The notes below the pieces were generated by a model. It was not told the DNA's origin. It saw nothing but the letters and a program-made list of their open reading frames with translations, and did no database searches. This document shows, in pieces, positions 1 to 9,261 of a DNA stretch of 64,000 nucleotides. The stretch is from assembly GCF_000308515.1 (NCBI RefSeq), contig NZ_BAFV01000041.1, positions 32,014 to 96,013 on the forward strand, written 5' to 3'. This DNA is from Nocardia carnea NBRC 14403 (GTDB lineage: Bacteria > Actinomycetota > Actinomycetes > Mycobacteriales > Mycobacteriaceae). The position numbers were made by a program, and so were the translations under genes. The stretch's first letter is position 1. Each line of letters starts with the position of its first letter.

Positions 1-136
1 CAGGCAGCGACGACCGTGGATGCGGATACGACGCCGGCGACCGGTCGTCGCGCCGGGCGGCCCGGCGCACGGCCGCCTTCGGCTGCCGCCCCGGTATCCG
101 AAGCCGGCGGCGCGTCGGACTGTGAACGGAGAGCGG

Positions 137-1675
137 ATGTCGACCATCGAAGTGATGGACCCACCGGCACGCGGGTGGTCCTGGGCTCAGCGGCAAACCC
201 TGGCCGTATCGTGCCTGGCGGTCACGTTGGTGATCGCCTCGATGGCCGCCCTCTACACCGCGCTGGCGCCCATCACCATCGGCACCGGCGCGAACCACAC
301 CCAAGCAACGTGGATCGTAGACGGATACACCCTCGCGCTGGCCTGCTTGGTACTGCCCGCCGGAGCCCTCGGTGACCGCTACGGCCGACGACGGCTGCTG
401 ATCGGCGGTCTCGTCGTCTTCGCGGCCGCGTCGATCATCCCGCTGGCCACCTCGGCAGTCGCGTGGCTGATCGCCGCCCGCGTACTCGCCGGTGTCGGTG
501 CCGCACTGGTCATGCCGTCCACCCTGTCCATGATCACCGCCGTATTCCCGCCGGGTGGGTCGGGACGAGCCGTCGGAGTCTGGGCCGGCGCAGCGGGCTC
601 CGGCGGCCTCATCGGGCTCATCGGATCCGGATTGCTATTGCAGTGGTGGTCGTGGCAATCCATTTTCGTCGGGATGGCTGTCGCCGCGGTCGCGCTCGCC
701 GCCGCGGGGCTCACGCTCGCCGAATCCCGCAGTGCCACACCGCCCGGGCTGGACCCGCTCGGTGCGCTCACCAGCGTCACCGCGATCGCACTGCTGGTCT
801 GGGCATTGATCGCGGTCGCCGACCGGGGATGGACCGATCCATATATCCTGGCCGGCCTGGCCGGCGCGGCGCTGGCCGCGGAACTGTTCGTGGTGGTCGA
901 ACTCCGGGTCCGGTCTCCCATGCTGGACCTACGGCTGTTCGCCCGCCGCGGTTTCGGCTGCGGAGCGGCATCGATCACCGTCCAGTTCCTCATCACCTTC
1001 GGGCTCTTCATGATCGTCGTGCAGTATCTGCAGCTGATCCTGGGCTACAGCCCCCTGCATGCCGCCGTGGCCGTCCTACCCATGGGGGTCGCAGTCATCG
1101 GACTGTCGTTGCTGTCGCCCCTGCTCACCGCACGCTACGGACTCCGGCTGCCCACCGCGACCGGGCTGACAGTCCTCGCCGCCGGGCTACTGCTCATGAC
1201 CCGCCTGGCCCCCGAGGACGGCTACCCCGGCGTCCTGATCCCCCTGTCGATCGTGGGCATCGGCATCGGATTCGCCGCGGCACCGGCCACCACCGCGATC
1301 ATGAGCGATGCCGCCGCCGATAGGCACAGCGTTGCGGCGGCGGTCAACGACGCCGCCCGTGAGATCGGCGCGGCCATCGGTATCGCTGTCGCCGGCACCG
1401 TGCTGGCCACCGGCTACCGCACCAGCATCGCCGCCGATCTCCCACAGTTGCCGGCCCCGGCCCGCGAACCGGTCGCGCACTCGCTTGCCGCCACCACTCA
1501 ACTCGCTGAACAGGCGGGCCCCGCAGCGCAACCGCTGCTCGAACTCGCCCGCACCGCTTTCCTCGACGGCCTGCACCACACTGTCTTCACCCTGGCGGTC
1601 ATCAGTCTCATCGCTGCTGCCGCCTTCGTTTTCTGGGCCCCCGGGCCTCCGGAAACGTCGAGGCCCGCCGGGTAG
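137..1675 (+). CDS. DHA2-family MFS drug exporter
   Basis: This 512-residue polytopic membrane protein belongs to the major facilitator superfamily, drug:proton antiporter DHA2 branch (EmrB/QacA-like, normally 14 membrane spans). Hydrophobic segments run along the whole length. The cytoplasmic loop motif A is visible as GDRYGRRR near residue 87, followed by the RVLAGVGAALVMPS stretch typical of this branch. I chose the ATG at 137 because a GGAGAG ribosome-binding site lies just upstream and the preceding in-frame codons encode an arginine-rich stretch with no family similarity. The gene converges on tpiA and ends inside a terminator hairpin. The substrate cannot be inferred. It is probably an accessory gene placed next to the glycolytic operon. 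Confidence 0.88.
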   Translation: MSTIEVMDPPARGWSWAQRQTLAVSCLAVTLVIASMAALYTALAPITIGTGANHTQATWIVDGYTLALACLVLPAGALGDRYGRRRLLIGGLVVFAAASIIPLATSAVAWLIAARVLAGVGAALVMPSTLSMITAVFPPGGSGRAVGVWAGAAGSGGLIGLIGSGLLLQWWSWQSIFVGMAVAAVALAAAGLTLAESRSATPPGLDPLGALTSVTAIALLVWALIAVADRGWTDPYILAGLAGAALAAELFVVVELRVRSPMLDLRLFARRGFGCGAASITVQFLITFGLFMIVVQYLQLILGYSPLHAAVAVLPMGVAVIGLSLLSPLLTARYGLRLPTATGLTVLAAGLLLMTRLAPEDGYPGVLIPLSIVGIGIGFAAAPATTAIMSDAAADRHSVAAAVNDAAREIGAAIGIAVAGTVLATGYRTSIAADLPQLPAPAREPVAHSLAATTQLAEQAGPAAQPLLELARTAFLDGLHHTVFTLAVISLIAAAAFVFWAPGPPETSRPAG

Positions 1676-1689
1676 ACCGGCGGGCCTCG
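1659..1689. terminator. Bidirectional hairpin between the MFS gene and tpiA
   Basis: A perfect 13-bp inverted repeat (CGAGGCCCGCCGG and its complement CCGGCGGGCCTCG) encloses a 5-nt loop, GTAGA. The loop contains the TAG stop codon (1673-1675) of the MFS gene. The hairpin lies between two convergent genes (tpiA ends at 1704), so it can act on both strands. No T-run follows, as is common in high-GC actinobacteria. Confidence 0.75.
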
Positions 1690-1703
1690 ATGGATTCACC
1701 TAC

Positions 1704-2489
1704 TCAGGGCAGCGGACCGCCCGCGGCAATCGCGGACAGCGTGGCGAACTCGTCGCCCTTGAGCGAAGCTCCACCCACCAGCGCACCGTCGATATCGGTC
1801 TGCTTGCTCAGCTCACCGACATTCTTGGCGTTCACCGAACCGCCGTAGAGCACCCGCACGGTCTCGGCGACCTCGGCTCCGGCCAGCTGGACGAGCTCGC
1901 CACGGATGGCGCCGCACACCTCCTGGGCGTCGGCCGGGGTGGCGACCTTTCCGGTGCCGATCGCCCATACGGGTTCGTAGGCGATGACGACCTTCGCGAT
2001 CTCCTCGGGCTTCAGGCCCTTCAGCGAACCCCGCAACTGCTCGAGGTTGTACTCGACGTGGGTGCCCGCCTCACGGACGTTCAGTCCCTCACCGATGCAG
2101 ACGATCGGGGTGACCCCGTGCTTCAGCGCCTGCTTCGCTTTCGCGAGCACCGTGGCGTCGTCCTCGTTGTGGTACTGGCGGCGCTCGGAATGCCCGACCA
2201 CCGCGAACCGGCACCCCAGCTTGGCCAGCATGGCCGCGCTGACCTCACCGGTGTAGGCGCCGGATTCGTGTACCGAAACATCCTGCGCGCCGTAGGTGAT
2301 GCGCAGTTTGTCGCCTTCGATCAGCGTCTGCACGCTGCGGATATCGACGAACGGCGGAATCACCGTGACATCGACCTTGTCGAAGTACTTGTCCGGCAGC
2401 GCGAACGCGATCTTCTGCACCAGGGCGATGGCCTCGAGGTGATTGAGGTTCATCTTCCAGTTGCCCGCGATCAGCGGTTTCCGAGCCAT
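1704..2489 (-). CDS. tpiA: Triosephosphate isomerase
   Basis: The enzyme interconverts dihydroxyacetone phosphate and glyceraldehyde 3-phosphate in glycolysis and gluconeogenesis. The 261-residue product has the full catalytic set: Asn10 and Lys12 in GNWKMN, His100 in VVGHSERR, and Glu172 in IAYEPVWAIGTG. Length is normal for the family. Its ATG overlaps the pgk stop codon in a TAATG junction, so translation is probably coupled to pgk. It is the last gene of gap-pgk-tpiA and is followed by a convergent hairpin. In related genomes secG and ppc commonly follow tpiA; here an exporter does. Confidence 0.98.
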   Translation of the reverse strand: MARKPLIAGNWKMNLNHLEAIALVQKIAFALPDKYFDKVDVTVIPPFVDIRSVQTLIEGDKLRITYGAQDVSVHESGAYTGEVSAAMLAKLGCRFAVVGHSERRQYHNEDDATVLAKAKQALKHGVTPIVCIGEGLNVREAGTHVEYNLEQLRGSLKGLKPEEIAKVVIAYEPVWAIGTGKVATPADAQEVCGAIRGELVQLAGAEVAETVRVLYGGSVNAKNVGELSKQTDIDGALVGGASLKGDEFATLSAIAAGGPLP

Positions 2490-3712
2490 TACGCGTCCTC
2501 CGCATCGTCGAGCACGCTGATGCCGGGCAGCGTCTTACCTTCCAGGTACTCCAGTGAGGCACCGCCACCGGTGGAGATATGCGAGAAATCGCTTTCCGGG
2601 ATACCGAGCGCCCGCACCGCCGCCGCGGAATCGCCACCACCGACAACGGTGAACGCACCCTTACCGGTGGCCGTGGCGATGGCCTCGGCCACACCGCGGG
2701 TACCGGCCGCGAACTTGTCGAACTCGAACACGCCCATCGGGCCGTTCCAGAACACCGTGCGCGCCTCGGTGAGCAGTGCGGCGAAACGCTGCACCGATTC
2801 CGGGCCGATATCCAGGCCCAGCCAGCCGTCCGGGATCTCGTGGCACGGCACGGTCTTCGATTCCGCGTCCGCGGCGAAGGAATCGGCGACGACGATATCG
2901 CGCGGCAGATGGATGACATCGGCGTAGCGATCCAGCAGCTGTTTACAGGTGTCGATCATCTCCTCCTGCAGCAGCGAGGAACCGACGGACAGACCCTCCG
3001 CGGCCAGGAAGGTGAAGCACATCCCGCCGCCGATGACCAGGGTGTCGACCTTGGGGGCCAGCGCCTCGATCACGGCCAGTTTGTCCGAGACCTTCGACCC
3101 GCCGAGCACCACCGCATAGGGGCGGTCGGTGGATTCGGTGAGCTTGGCCAGCACATCGGCCTCGGCCGCAACGAGCGTGCCCGCGTAGTGCGGCAGCAGT
3201 TTCGCCACGTCGTACACCGACGCCTGCTTCCGGTGCACCACACCGAAACCGTCGGAGACGAACGCACCGTCGTCGCCGACCAGTTCCACCAGCGCGGCGG
3301 CCAGTTTCGCACGGTCGGCGTCGTCCTTGGCGGTCTCGCGCGGATCGAAGCGGATATTCTCCAGCAGCAGCACATCGCCGTCGGTGAGGCCCTCGGAGCG
3401 CGCGAGCGCGTCCTGACCCACCACATCAGCGGCGAGTTGCACGTTGCGACCCAGCTCGGCGGCCAGGCGGGTCGCCACCGGAGCCAGCGACAACGCCGGA
3501 TCCGGGGCACCCTTCGGGCGGCCGAGATGCGCGGTGACGACCACCTTCGCACCGGCTTCCACCAGTGCGCGGATGGTCGGCACCGAGGCGATGATCCGGC
3601 CCGGATCGGTGATCTCGCCGTTGTCGAGGGGGACGTTGAGGTCGGAACGCACCAGTACGCCACGGCCCTCGACGCCCTCGGCGAGGAGATCGTCCAGAGT
3701 TTTGATGCTCAC
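2489..3712 (-). CDS. pgk: Phosphoglycerate kinase
   Basis: This cytosolic glycolytic kinase transfers phosphate from 1,3-bisphosphoglycerate to ADP. The 407-residue sequence shows the N-terminal substrate-binding RSDLNVPL, and the C-terminal nucleotide-domain motifs NGPMGVFEF, VVGGGDSAAAV and STGGGASLEYLEGK. It starts with GTG at 3712, seven nucleotides after the gap stop codon, and its TAA overlaps the tpiA ATG. This is the middle gene of the classic gap-pgk-tpiA operon of actinobacteria. Confidence 0.98.
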   Translation of the reverse strand: MSIKTLDDLLAEGVEGRGVLVRSDLNVPLDNGEITDPGRIIASVPTIRALVEAGAKVVVTAHLGRPKGAPDPALSLAPVATRLAAELGRNVQLAADVVGQDALARSEGLTDGDVLLLENIRFDPRETAKDDADRAKLAAALVELVGDDGAFVSDGFGVVHRKQASVYDVAKLLPHYAGTLVAAEADVLAKLTESTDRPYAVVLGGSKVSDKLAVIEALAPKVDTLVIGGGMCFTFLAAEGLSVGSSLLQEEMIDTCKQLLDRYADVIHLPRDIVVADSFAADAESKTVPCHEIPDGWLGLDIGPESVQRFAALLTEARTVFWNGPMGVFEFDKFAAGTRGVAEAIATATGKGAFTVVGGGDSAAAVRALGIPESDFSHISTGGGASLEYLEGKTLPGISVLDDAEDA

Positions 3713-3719
3713 GCCGGTC

Positions 3720-4739
<1,020 letters not shown>

Positions 4740-5010
4740 GTTTCTCGCTCCTCAGCTGTCAAGCGGATGATTCCGACGCCACCCACACTAATGCCTTCGG
4801 GTCTTCTCTCCGACACACCCCTGGTGTTGGTGACCACCGGCTATCCGGGCGCGCCCGAACCTCATCCGCGGCGCCACTTCCGCGTGTCGGGCCGGGCGTG
4901 CCGGATCCGGCGGGCAACCGCAGCTCCGGCCCGAATCCGCGCCCCGCGGGGGCGTACGGCCGAGGCCGGGTCCCGAAAATCACTGGCAACTCCGGACACC
5001 GCACCGCAGG

Positions 5011-5628
5011 ATGGTGGGGATGCCCAGTTCACCTCTCCCCGGTTCGGGGCCGCACGTCCGTCCGGCCACTCCCGCCGATATTCCCCGCGCCACCAGAAGC
5101 CTCACCCGCGCTTTCCTCGACTACCCCTGGACCCGGCACACCATCGCCGCGGACGACCACGAACGCCGGCTATCCGAGTTCCAGGAACTCTTCCTCACCC
5201 GCATCGGACTACCCCACGGCCGGGTGTGGGTCGCCGACGACGGTGACGCGGTCGCGGTCTGGACCACGCCTGCCACCGATGCCGGCCCGGTATTCACCGA
5301 ACTCGCACCCCGCTTCACCGAACTGGCCGGTAACCGTGCCGAGGCGCAGGCAACAGCCGAGGCTGCACTGCATCCACACCGCCCGGCCGACCCCGTCTGG
5401 TTCCTCGGCACCGTGGGGGTCGAGCCCGCCCGCCGCGGCAGCGGACTGGGCCGCGCCGTGATCGAGCCCGGCCTGGCCGCCGCCGAACGCGAAGGTGTCG
5501 GGGCGTTCCTCGAGACGTCGACCGCGGAGAACGTGCGCTTCTACGAGCACCTCGGTTTCCACGTGACCGCAGAAGTGGATATCCCCGACGGCGGCCCCCT
5601 GACCTGGTGCATGCTCCGGCAGCCGTAG
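5011..5628 (+). CDS. GNAT-family N-acetyltransferase
   Basis: This protein of about 205 residues carries a Gcn5-related acetyltransferase fold in its C-terminal half. The acetyl-CoA-binding motif reads VEPARRGSGLGRAVIEPGL and is followed by FLETSTAENVRFYEHLGF, the usual beta6/beta7 region. The N-terminal half (about residues 12-70) has the aromatic and arginine-rich pattern of GNATs annotated as puromycin- or spermidine-type acetyltransferases, but the substrate is unknown. ATGs at 5011 and 5020 are both possible and neither has a clear ribosome-binding site. It is transcribed away from gap. Confidence 0.85.
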   Translation: MVGMPSSPLPGSGPHVRPATPADIPRATRSLTRAFLDYPWTRHTIAADDHERRLSEFQELFLTRIGLPHGRVWVADDGDAVAVWTTPATDAGPVFTELAPRFTELAGNRAEAQATAEAALHPHRPADPVWFLGTVGVEPARRGSGLGRAVIEPGLAAAEREGVGAFLETSTAENVRFYEHLGFHVTAEVDIPDGGPLTWCMLRQP

Positions 5629-6108
5629 CGGTTCCGGTCCACCGGACCCGCGTACCACACGATGGGGCGCCGAGCGGACCCGCTGCCCCTTGGTTGCTGC
5701 GGGATCAGCCAGAATTCGGGGCGCCGGAGTATCGCCACGAACGGTTCGACCATGTCGAGTCGCTCTCCGGAGGGACCGGGCGGGCCGCCCGAGCCGCTCC
5801 GGTTCTACGCGGCCCGGCCGGGCACGTGCCCATGGGGGCGAGTGATACGTCCGGACGGGCCGCGAGCCCGCGCCCCGTGTTTCGGCCTGCCCAGCCGGCT
5901 ACCTACGGCCCGAGGGCACCTCGCTGGTCACCGTCGCGATCGCTCGCGTCGAGCCGGCGCGCGCACGGCCGGCGCGCAATATGTCGGGAGAGGAGCCGAC
6001 ACGGCGGACAGGTCGTGCTGGAGCCGGTTCGACTGCCGGCTCCGCGCCGTGTCGTGGAGCCGGATCGTCACCACAACACGGCGCCGGTCACCAGTCCGGG
6101 ACGGGGGC
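5629..6108. other. Gap without a recognisable gene
   Basis: These 480 bp lie between the 3' ends of the GNAT gene (plus) and whiA (minus). Long open frames exist on both strands, but their translations are arginine- and proline-rich with no recognisable domain, as expected of non-coding high-GC DNA. A short inverted repeat (TCCGGT CC ACCGGA, about 5634-5647) follows the GNAT stop and might contribute to termination. I saw no tRNA or riboswitch. Confidence 0.5.
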
Positions 6109-7086
6109 TCAGGCGTCGTCGAGCAGTTCGGCCGTGACCGCCGATTCGGTATCCGGCACGCCGAGTTCCTTGGCACGCCGGTCGGCCATCGACAGCAACC
6201 GCCGGATCCGTCCGGCCACGGCGTCCTTGGTCATCGGCGGGTCGGCGAGCTGGCCGAGTTCCTCCAGGGAGGCCTGCCGGTGTTCGACGCGCAGCTTTCC
6301 CGCCGCCGCCAGATGGTCCGGGACGTCGTCGCCGAGCAGTTCCAGCGCACGTTCGACCCGGGCTGCCGCCGCGACCGCGGCACGTGCCGATCGCCGCAGG
6401 TTGGCGTCGTCGAAGTTGGCGAGCCGGTTGGCGGTGGCGCGGACCTCACGCCGCATCCGGCGTTCCTCCCAGGTGAGCCGGGTGTCCTGCGCGCCCATCC
6501 GGGTGAGCAGCGCGCCGATCGCCTCACCGTCGCGGACCACGACCCGGTCGGTGCCGCGCACTTCCCGCGCCTTCGCCGAGATACCGAGCCGCCGCGCGGC
6601 GCCCACCAGCGCCAACGCCGCCTCCGGGCCCGGGCAGCTCACCTCGAGTGCCGAGGAGCGGCCGGGTTCGGTGAGCGATCCGTGGGCCAGGAAGGCGCCG
6701 CGCCACGCGGCCTCGGCATCGGCGACACTGCCGCCGACGACCTGGGCGGGTAGTCCGCGCACGGGCCGGCCGCGCACGTCCAGCAGTCCGGTCTGGCGCG
6801 CGAGGGCTTCGCCCTCCTTCGCGACCCGGACCACGTACCGGGAGGATTTGCGCAGGCCACCGGCACTGAGCACATGCACATCCGACCCGTATCCGTAGAG
6901 TTCGAAGATCTCCCGCCGTAGCCGCCGCGCGATGGACCCCATATCGACTTCGGCTTCGACGATCACCCGCCCGCCGACGATATGCAGACCGCCGGCGAAA
7001 CGCAGCAGGGCGGACAGTTCGGCTTTACGCGCACTCACCTGTGTTACGGCGAGCCGGCTCAGCTCGTCTTTCACTTCGGCTGTCAT
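6109..7086 (-). CDS. whiA: Sporulation/cell-division transcription regulator WhiA
   Basis: WhiA is a conserved DNA-binding protein of Gram-positive bacteria. It combines a degenerate LAGLIDADG homing-endonuclease domain with a C-terminal helix-turn-helix, and in Streptomyces it controls division genes with WhiB. The 325-residue product begins MTAEVKDELSR, shows LRFAGGLHIVGG early on, and ends with the HTH segment SLEELGQLADPPMTKDAVAGRIRRL. I chose the ATG at 7086 because it overlaps the cuvA stop by 4 nt (ATGA) and matches the family N-terminus; the longer frame upstream runs through cuvA. It is last in rapZ-cuvA-whiA. Confidence 0.96.
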   Translation of the reverse strand: MTAEVKDELSRLAVTQVSARKAELSALLRFAGGLHIVGGRVIVEAEVDMGSIARRLRREIFELYGYGSDVHVLSAGGLRKSSRYVVRVAKEGEALARQTGLLDVRGRPVRGLPAQVVGGSVADAEAAWRGAFLAHGSLTEPGRSSALEVSCPGPEAALALVGAARRLGISAKAREVRGTDRVVVRDGEAIGALLTRMGAQDTRLTWEERRMRREVRATANRLANFDDANLRRSARAAVAAAARVERALELLGDDVPDHLAAAGKLRVEHRQASLEELGQLADPPMTKDAVAGRIRRLLSMADRRAKELGVPDTESAVTAELLDDA

Positions 7087-8144
7087 CGCCACGAGACGTG
7101 CTCCTTTCCACCCAACCCGGACCGCACATCCTGACCCATGTGCCGTCCCTCGACTCGAAGCCCCGGCAACGCCGGCCGGGGCTCGTGGATCAGTTGATCC
7201 AGTGCGGCGGCGAGCTTTCCGGCGTCGTGCCGGGCCGTTCCCGCGTCGGCGACATCGGAAAAGACTACTCGTGCCCGCAGTTGCCCGGCCGCTCTGGCCA
7301 CATGTTCGCGCTCGCGTCCCTCCGGTACGCACCCGGAATCGACCAGAACCTCGTCGACCGCGAAATCCGGTGCGTGCTGGGACAATACATGCAGATGACG
7401 TTCGGCGGAGAAACCCGCCGTCTCACCGGGCTGTGCGACCAGGTTCAGAATCAGCACCTTACGCGCCCGGGTATGGACCAGCGCATCGCGCAGGCCGGGC
7501 ACCAGCAGATGCGGGATGACACTGGTGAACCACGATCCGGGTCCCAGGACCACCGCATCCGCTCGTTCGATGGCGGCGGTGGCCTCGGCGCAGGCGGGCG
7601 GGTCGGCGGGCAGCAACCGCACCCGGCGCACCTTGCCGGGGGTGGTGGCCACCGCCACCTGACCGCGGATACAGCGGCTCACCCGCGGGTCGGTTTCCAA
7701 GCCCGAGACATCGGCCTCGATATCGAGCGGGAGGGTCGACATGGGCAGTACCCGGCCACTGATACCGAGCAGCTCACCGACCTTGTCGAGGGCGGCCACC
7801 GGATCACCCAGCACCTCGGTGAGACCGGCCAGCAGCAGATTCCCGACCGAATGCCCGGCCAGTGCGCCGGTACCGCCGAAGCGGTGCTGCACGGTCCGGG
7901 TGAGGACGCCGTCGGCGTCGGCCGCCAGCGCCGCCAGGGCCATCCGCAGGTCGCCGGGCGGCGGAACGCCCAGTTCGCGGCGCAGCCGGCCGGACGAACC
8001 GCCGTCGTCGGCGACGGTGACCACCGCGCTGATCCGCCGGGTGAGCCGGCGCACCGCCGACAGGGTGGCGTAGAGACCGTGTCCGCCGCCGAGGGCGACG
8101 ACCTCGGGACCGTGGCCGGTGACGGGACTGCCCGGGGCACTCAT
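7083..8144 (-). CDS. cuvA: Gluconeogenesis factor YvcK/CuvA
   Basis: YvcK/CuvA proteins belong to the CofD-like (2-phospho-L-lactate transferase) family, bind UDP-sugars, and in mycobacteria affect growth on gluconeogenic carbon and cell shape. The 353-residue protein has VVALGGGHGLYATLSAVRRL at the start and VTVADDGGSSGRLRRELG, the family signature. Its start overlaps the rapZ stop by 4 nt, and its stop overlaps the whiA start by 4 nt. The order rapZ-cuvA-whiA is conserved in many Gram-positive genomes. Confidence 0.93.
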   Translation of the reverse strand: MSAPGSPVTGHGPEVVALGGGHGLYATLSAVRRLTRRISAVVTVADDGGSSGRLRRELGVPPPGDLRMALAALAADADGVLTRTVQHRFGGTGALAGHSVGNLLLAGLTEVLGDPVAALDKVGELLGISGRVLPMSTLPLDIEADVSGLETDPRVSRCIRGQVAVATTPGKVRRVRLLPADPPACAEATAAIERADAVVLGPGSWFTSVIPHLLVPGLRDALVHTRARKVLILNLVAQPGETAGFSAERHLHVLSQHAPDFAVDEVLVDSGCVPEGREREHVARAAGQLRARVVFSDVADAGTARHDAGKLAAALDQLIHEPRPALPGLRVEGRHMGQDVRSGLGGKEHVSWR

Positions 8145-9097
8145 TCGCGCCCCAGATCCCGGTGCAGCACCCGCACCGCATCGACCGGGCCGTCCGCATC
8201 GTCGTCGATGCTGCGGCCGGCCAGCTGCCCCAGGGCCTCGGCGATCGCGACACTGCGATGTCTGCCGCCGGTACAGCCCACTGCGACGGTCATGTATCGC
8301 TTCCCCTCTTGGCGGTAACCCTGGGTGGTCAGCTCGATCAGATGCTCGCAGGTCCGCAGATAGTCCTCGGCGCCCGGACGCGACAGCACATAGTCACTGA
8401 CCACCGCTTCCTGACCGGTGTGCTGCCGAAGTTCTGGTACCCAGTGTGGGTTGGGCAGGAAACGCACATCCAGCACCATGTCCGCGTCCAGCGGGACACC
8501 GTACTTGAATCCGAACGATTGCACGGTCAGCTGCAGTGCGGCGGGCGTGCCGCCGCCGTAGACCTCCTCCAGTTTCCGGTGCAATTGGTGGATCGACAGC
8601 TCCGTGGTGTCGATGACCACATCGGCGGCGGCCTTCACCCCGGCGAGCCGGACCCGTTCGGCGGCGATCCCGGCCGACAGGGTCCCGTCGGCGCTGTCGT
8701 TCTGCAGCGGGTGGCGGCGCCGGGCGAACCCGAACCGCCGGATCAGCACATCGTCGGAGGCTTCCAGGAACAGAATCCGGGTGGGCACGCCGCGGGCACG
8801 CAACTGTTCGGTGACCGCGGGGAGATCGCCGGTGAAGAAGCGGCTCCGCACATCCATCACGATCGCCAGCCGGCGGATGGGCGGATCCGCCGAGGCGCCG
8901 AGTTCGACCATCCGCCCGATGAGTTCCGGCGGCAGGTTGTCGGTGACATACCAGCCGAGATCCTCCAGAACTCGCGCGGCGGTCCCCCGCCCGGCACCGG
9001 ACAGCCCGGTCACCATCACGACCTCGACCGGGGTCCCCGAACCCGGTCCCCCACCCGGCACCACTTTCGTACTGCTGTTCGATTCGACGCGAGTCAT
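8141..9097 (-). CDS. rapZ: RapZ-family nucleotide-binding protein
   Basis: RapZ (YvcJ) proteins have an N-terminal P-loop domain and a C-terminal domain that in E. coli RapZ senses glucosamine-6-phosphate and binds small RNAs; the actinobacterial role is less clear. The 318-residue sequence contains VMVTGLSGAGRGTAARVLED, DNLPPELIGRMVEL, DVRFLPNPHWVPELR and the C-terminal GCTGGRHRSVAIAEAL. The P-loop has Arg where most P-loops have Lys (GAGRGT). It overlaps cuvA by 4 nt and is separated from uvrC by 164 bp. Confidence 0.94.
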   Translation of the reverse strand: MTRVESNSSTKVVPGGGPGSGTPVEVVMVTGLSGAGRGTAARVLEDLGWYVTDNLPPELIGRMVELGASADPPIRRLAIVMDVRSRFFTGDLPAVTEQLRARGVPTRILFLEASDDVLIRRFGFARRRHPLQNDSADGTLSAGIAAERVRLAGVKAAADVVIDTTELSIHQLHRKLEEVYGGGTPAALQLTVQSFGFKYGVPLDADMVLDVRFLPNPHWVPELRQHTGQEAVVSDYVLSRPGAEDYLRTCEHLIELTTQGYRQEGKRYMTVAVGCTGGRHRSVAIAEALGQLAGRSIDDDADGPVDAVRVLHRDLGRE

Positions 9098-9261
9098 GTA
9101 CCACCCGGATCTGTGTTCGGGAATGCGTTTCGGTCACCCTGCTGTAGCGCATGCGCCCGGTCCCTGTCCCGGAGCGCAGCAACACCGCCGCGGGGCGCAG
9201 GAACAAACGTACGTGACCCGCGCCGGTCACCGCGCTGTTGCGCCGTGCGCCGCGCCGGAGG

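Noticed and set aside
1..136. A gene at the left edge of the window
   Set aside because: No frame in this stretch shows a domain or ribosome-binding site other than that of the MFS gene; the region is too short to judge.
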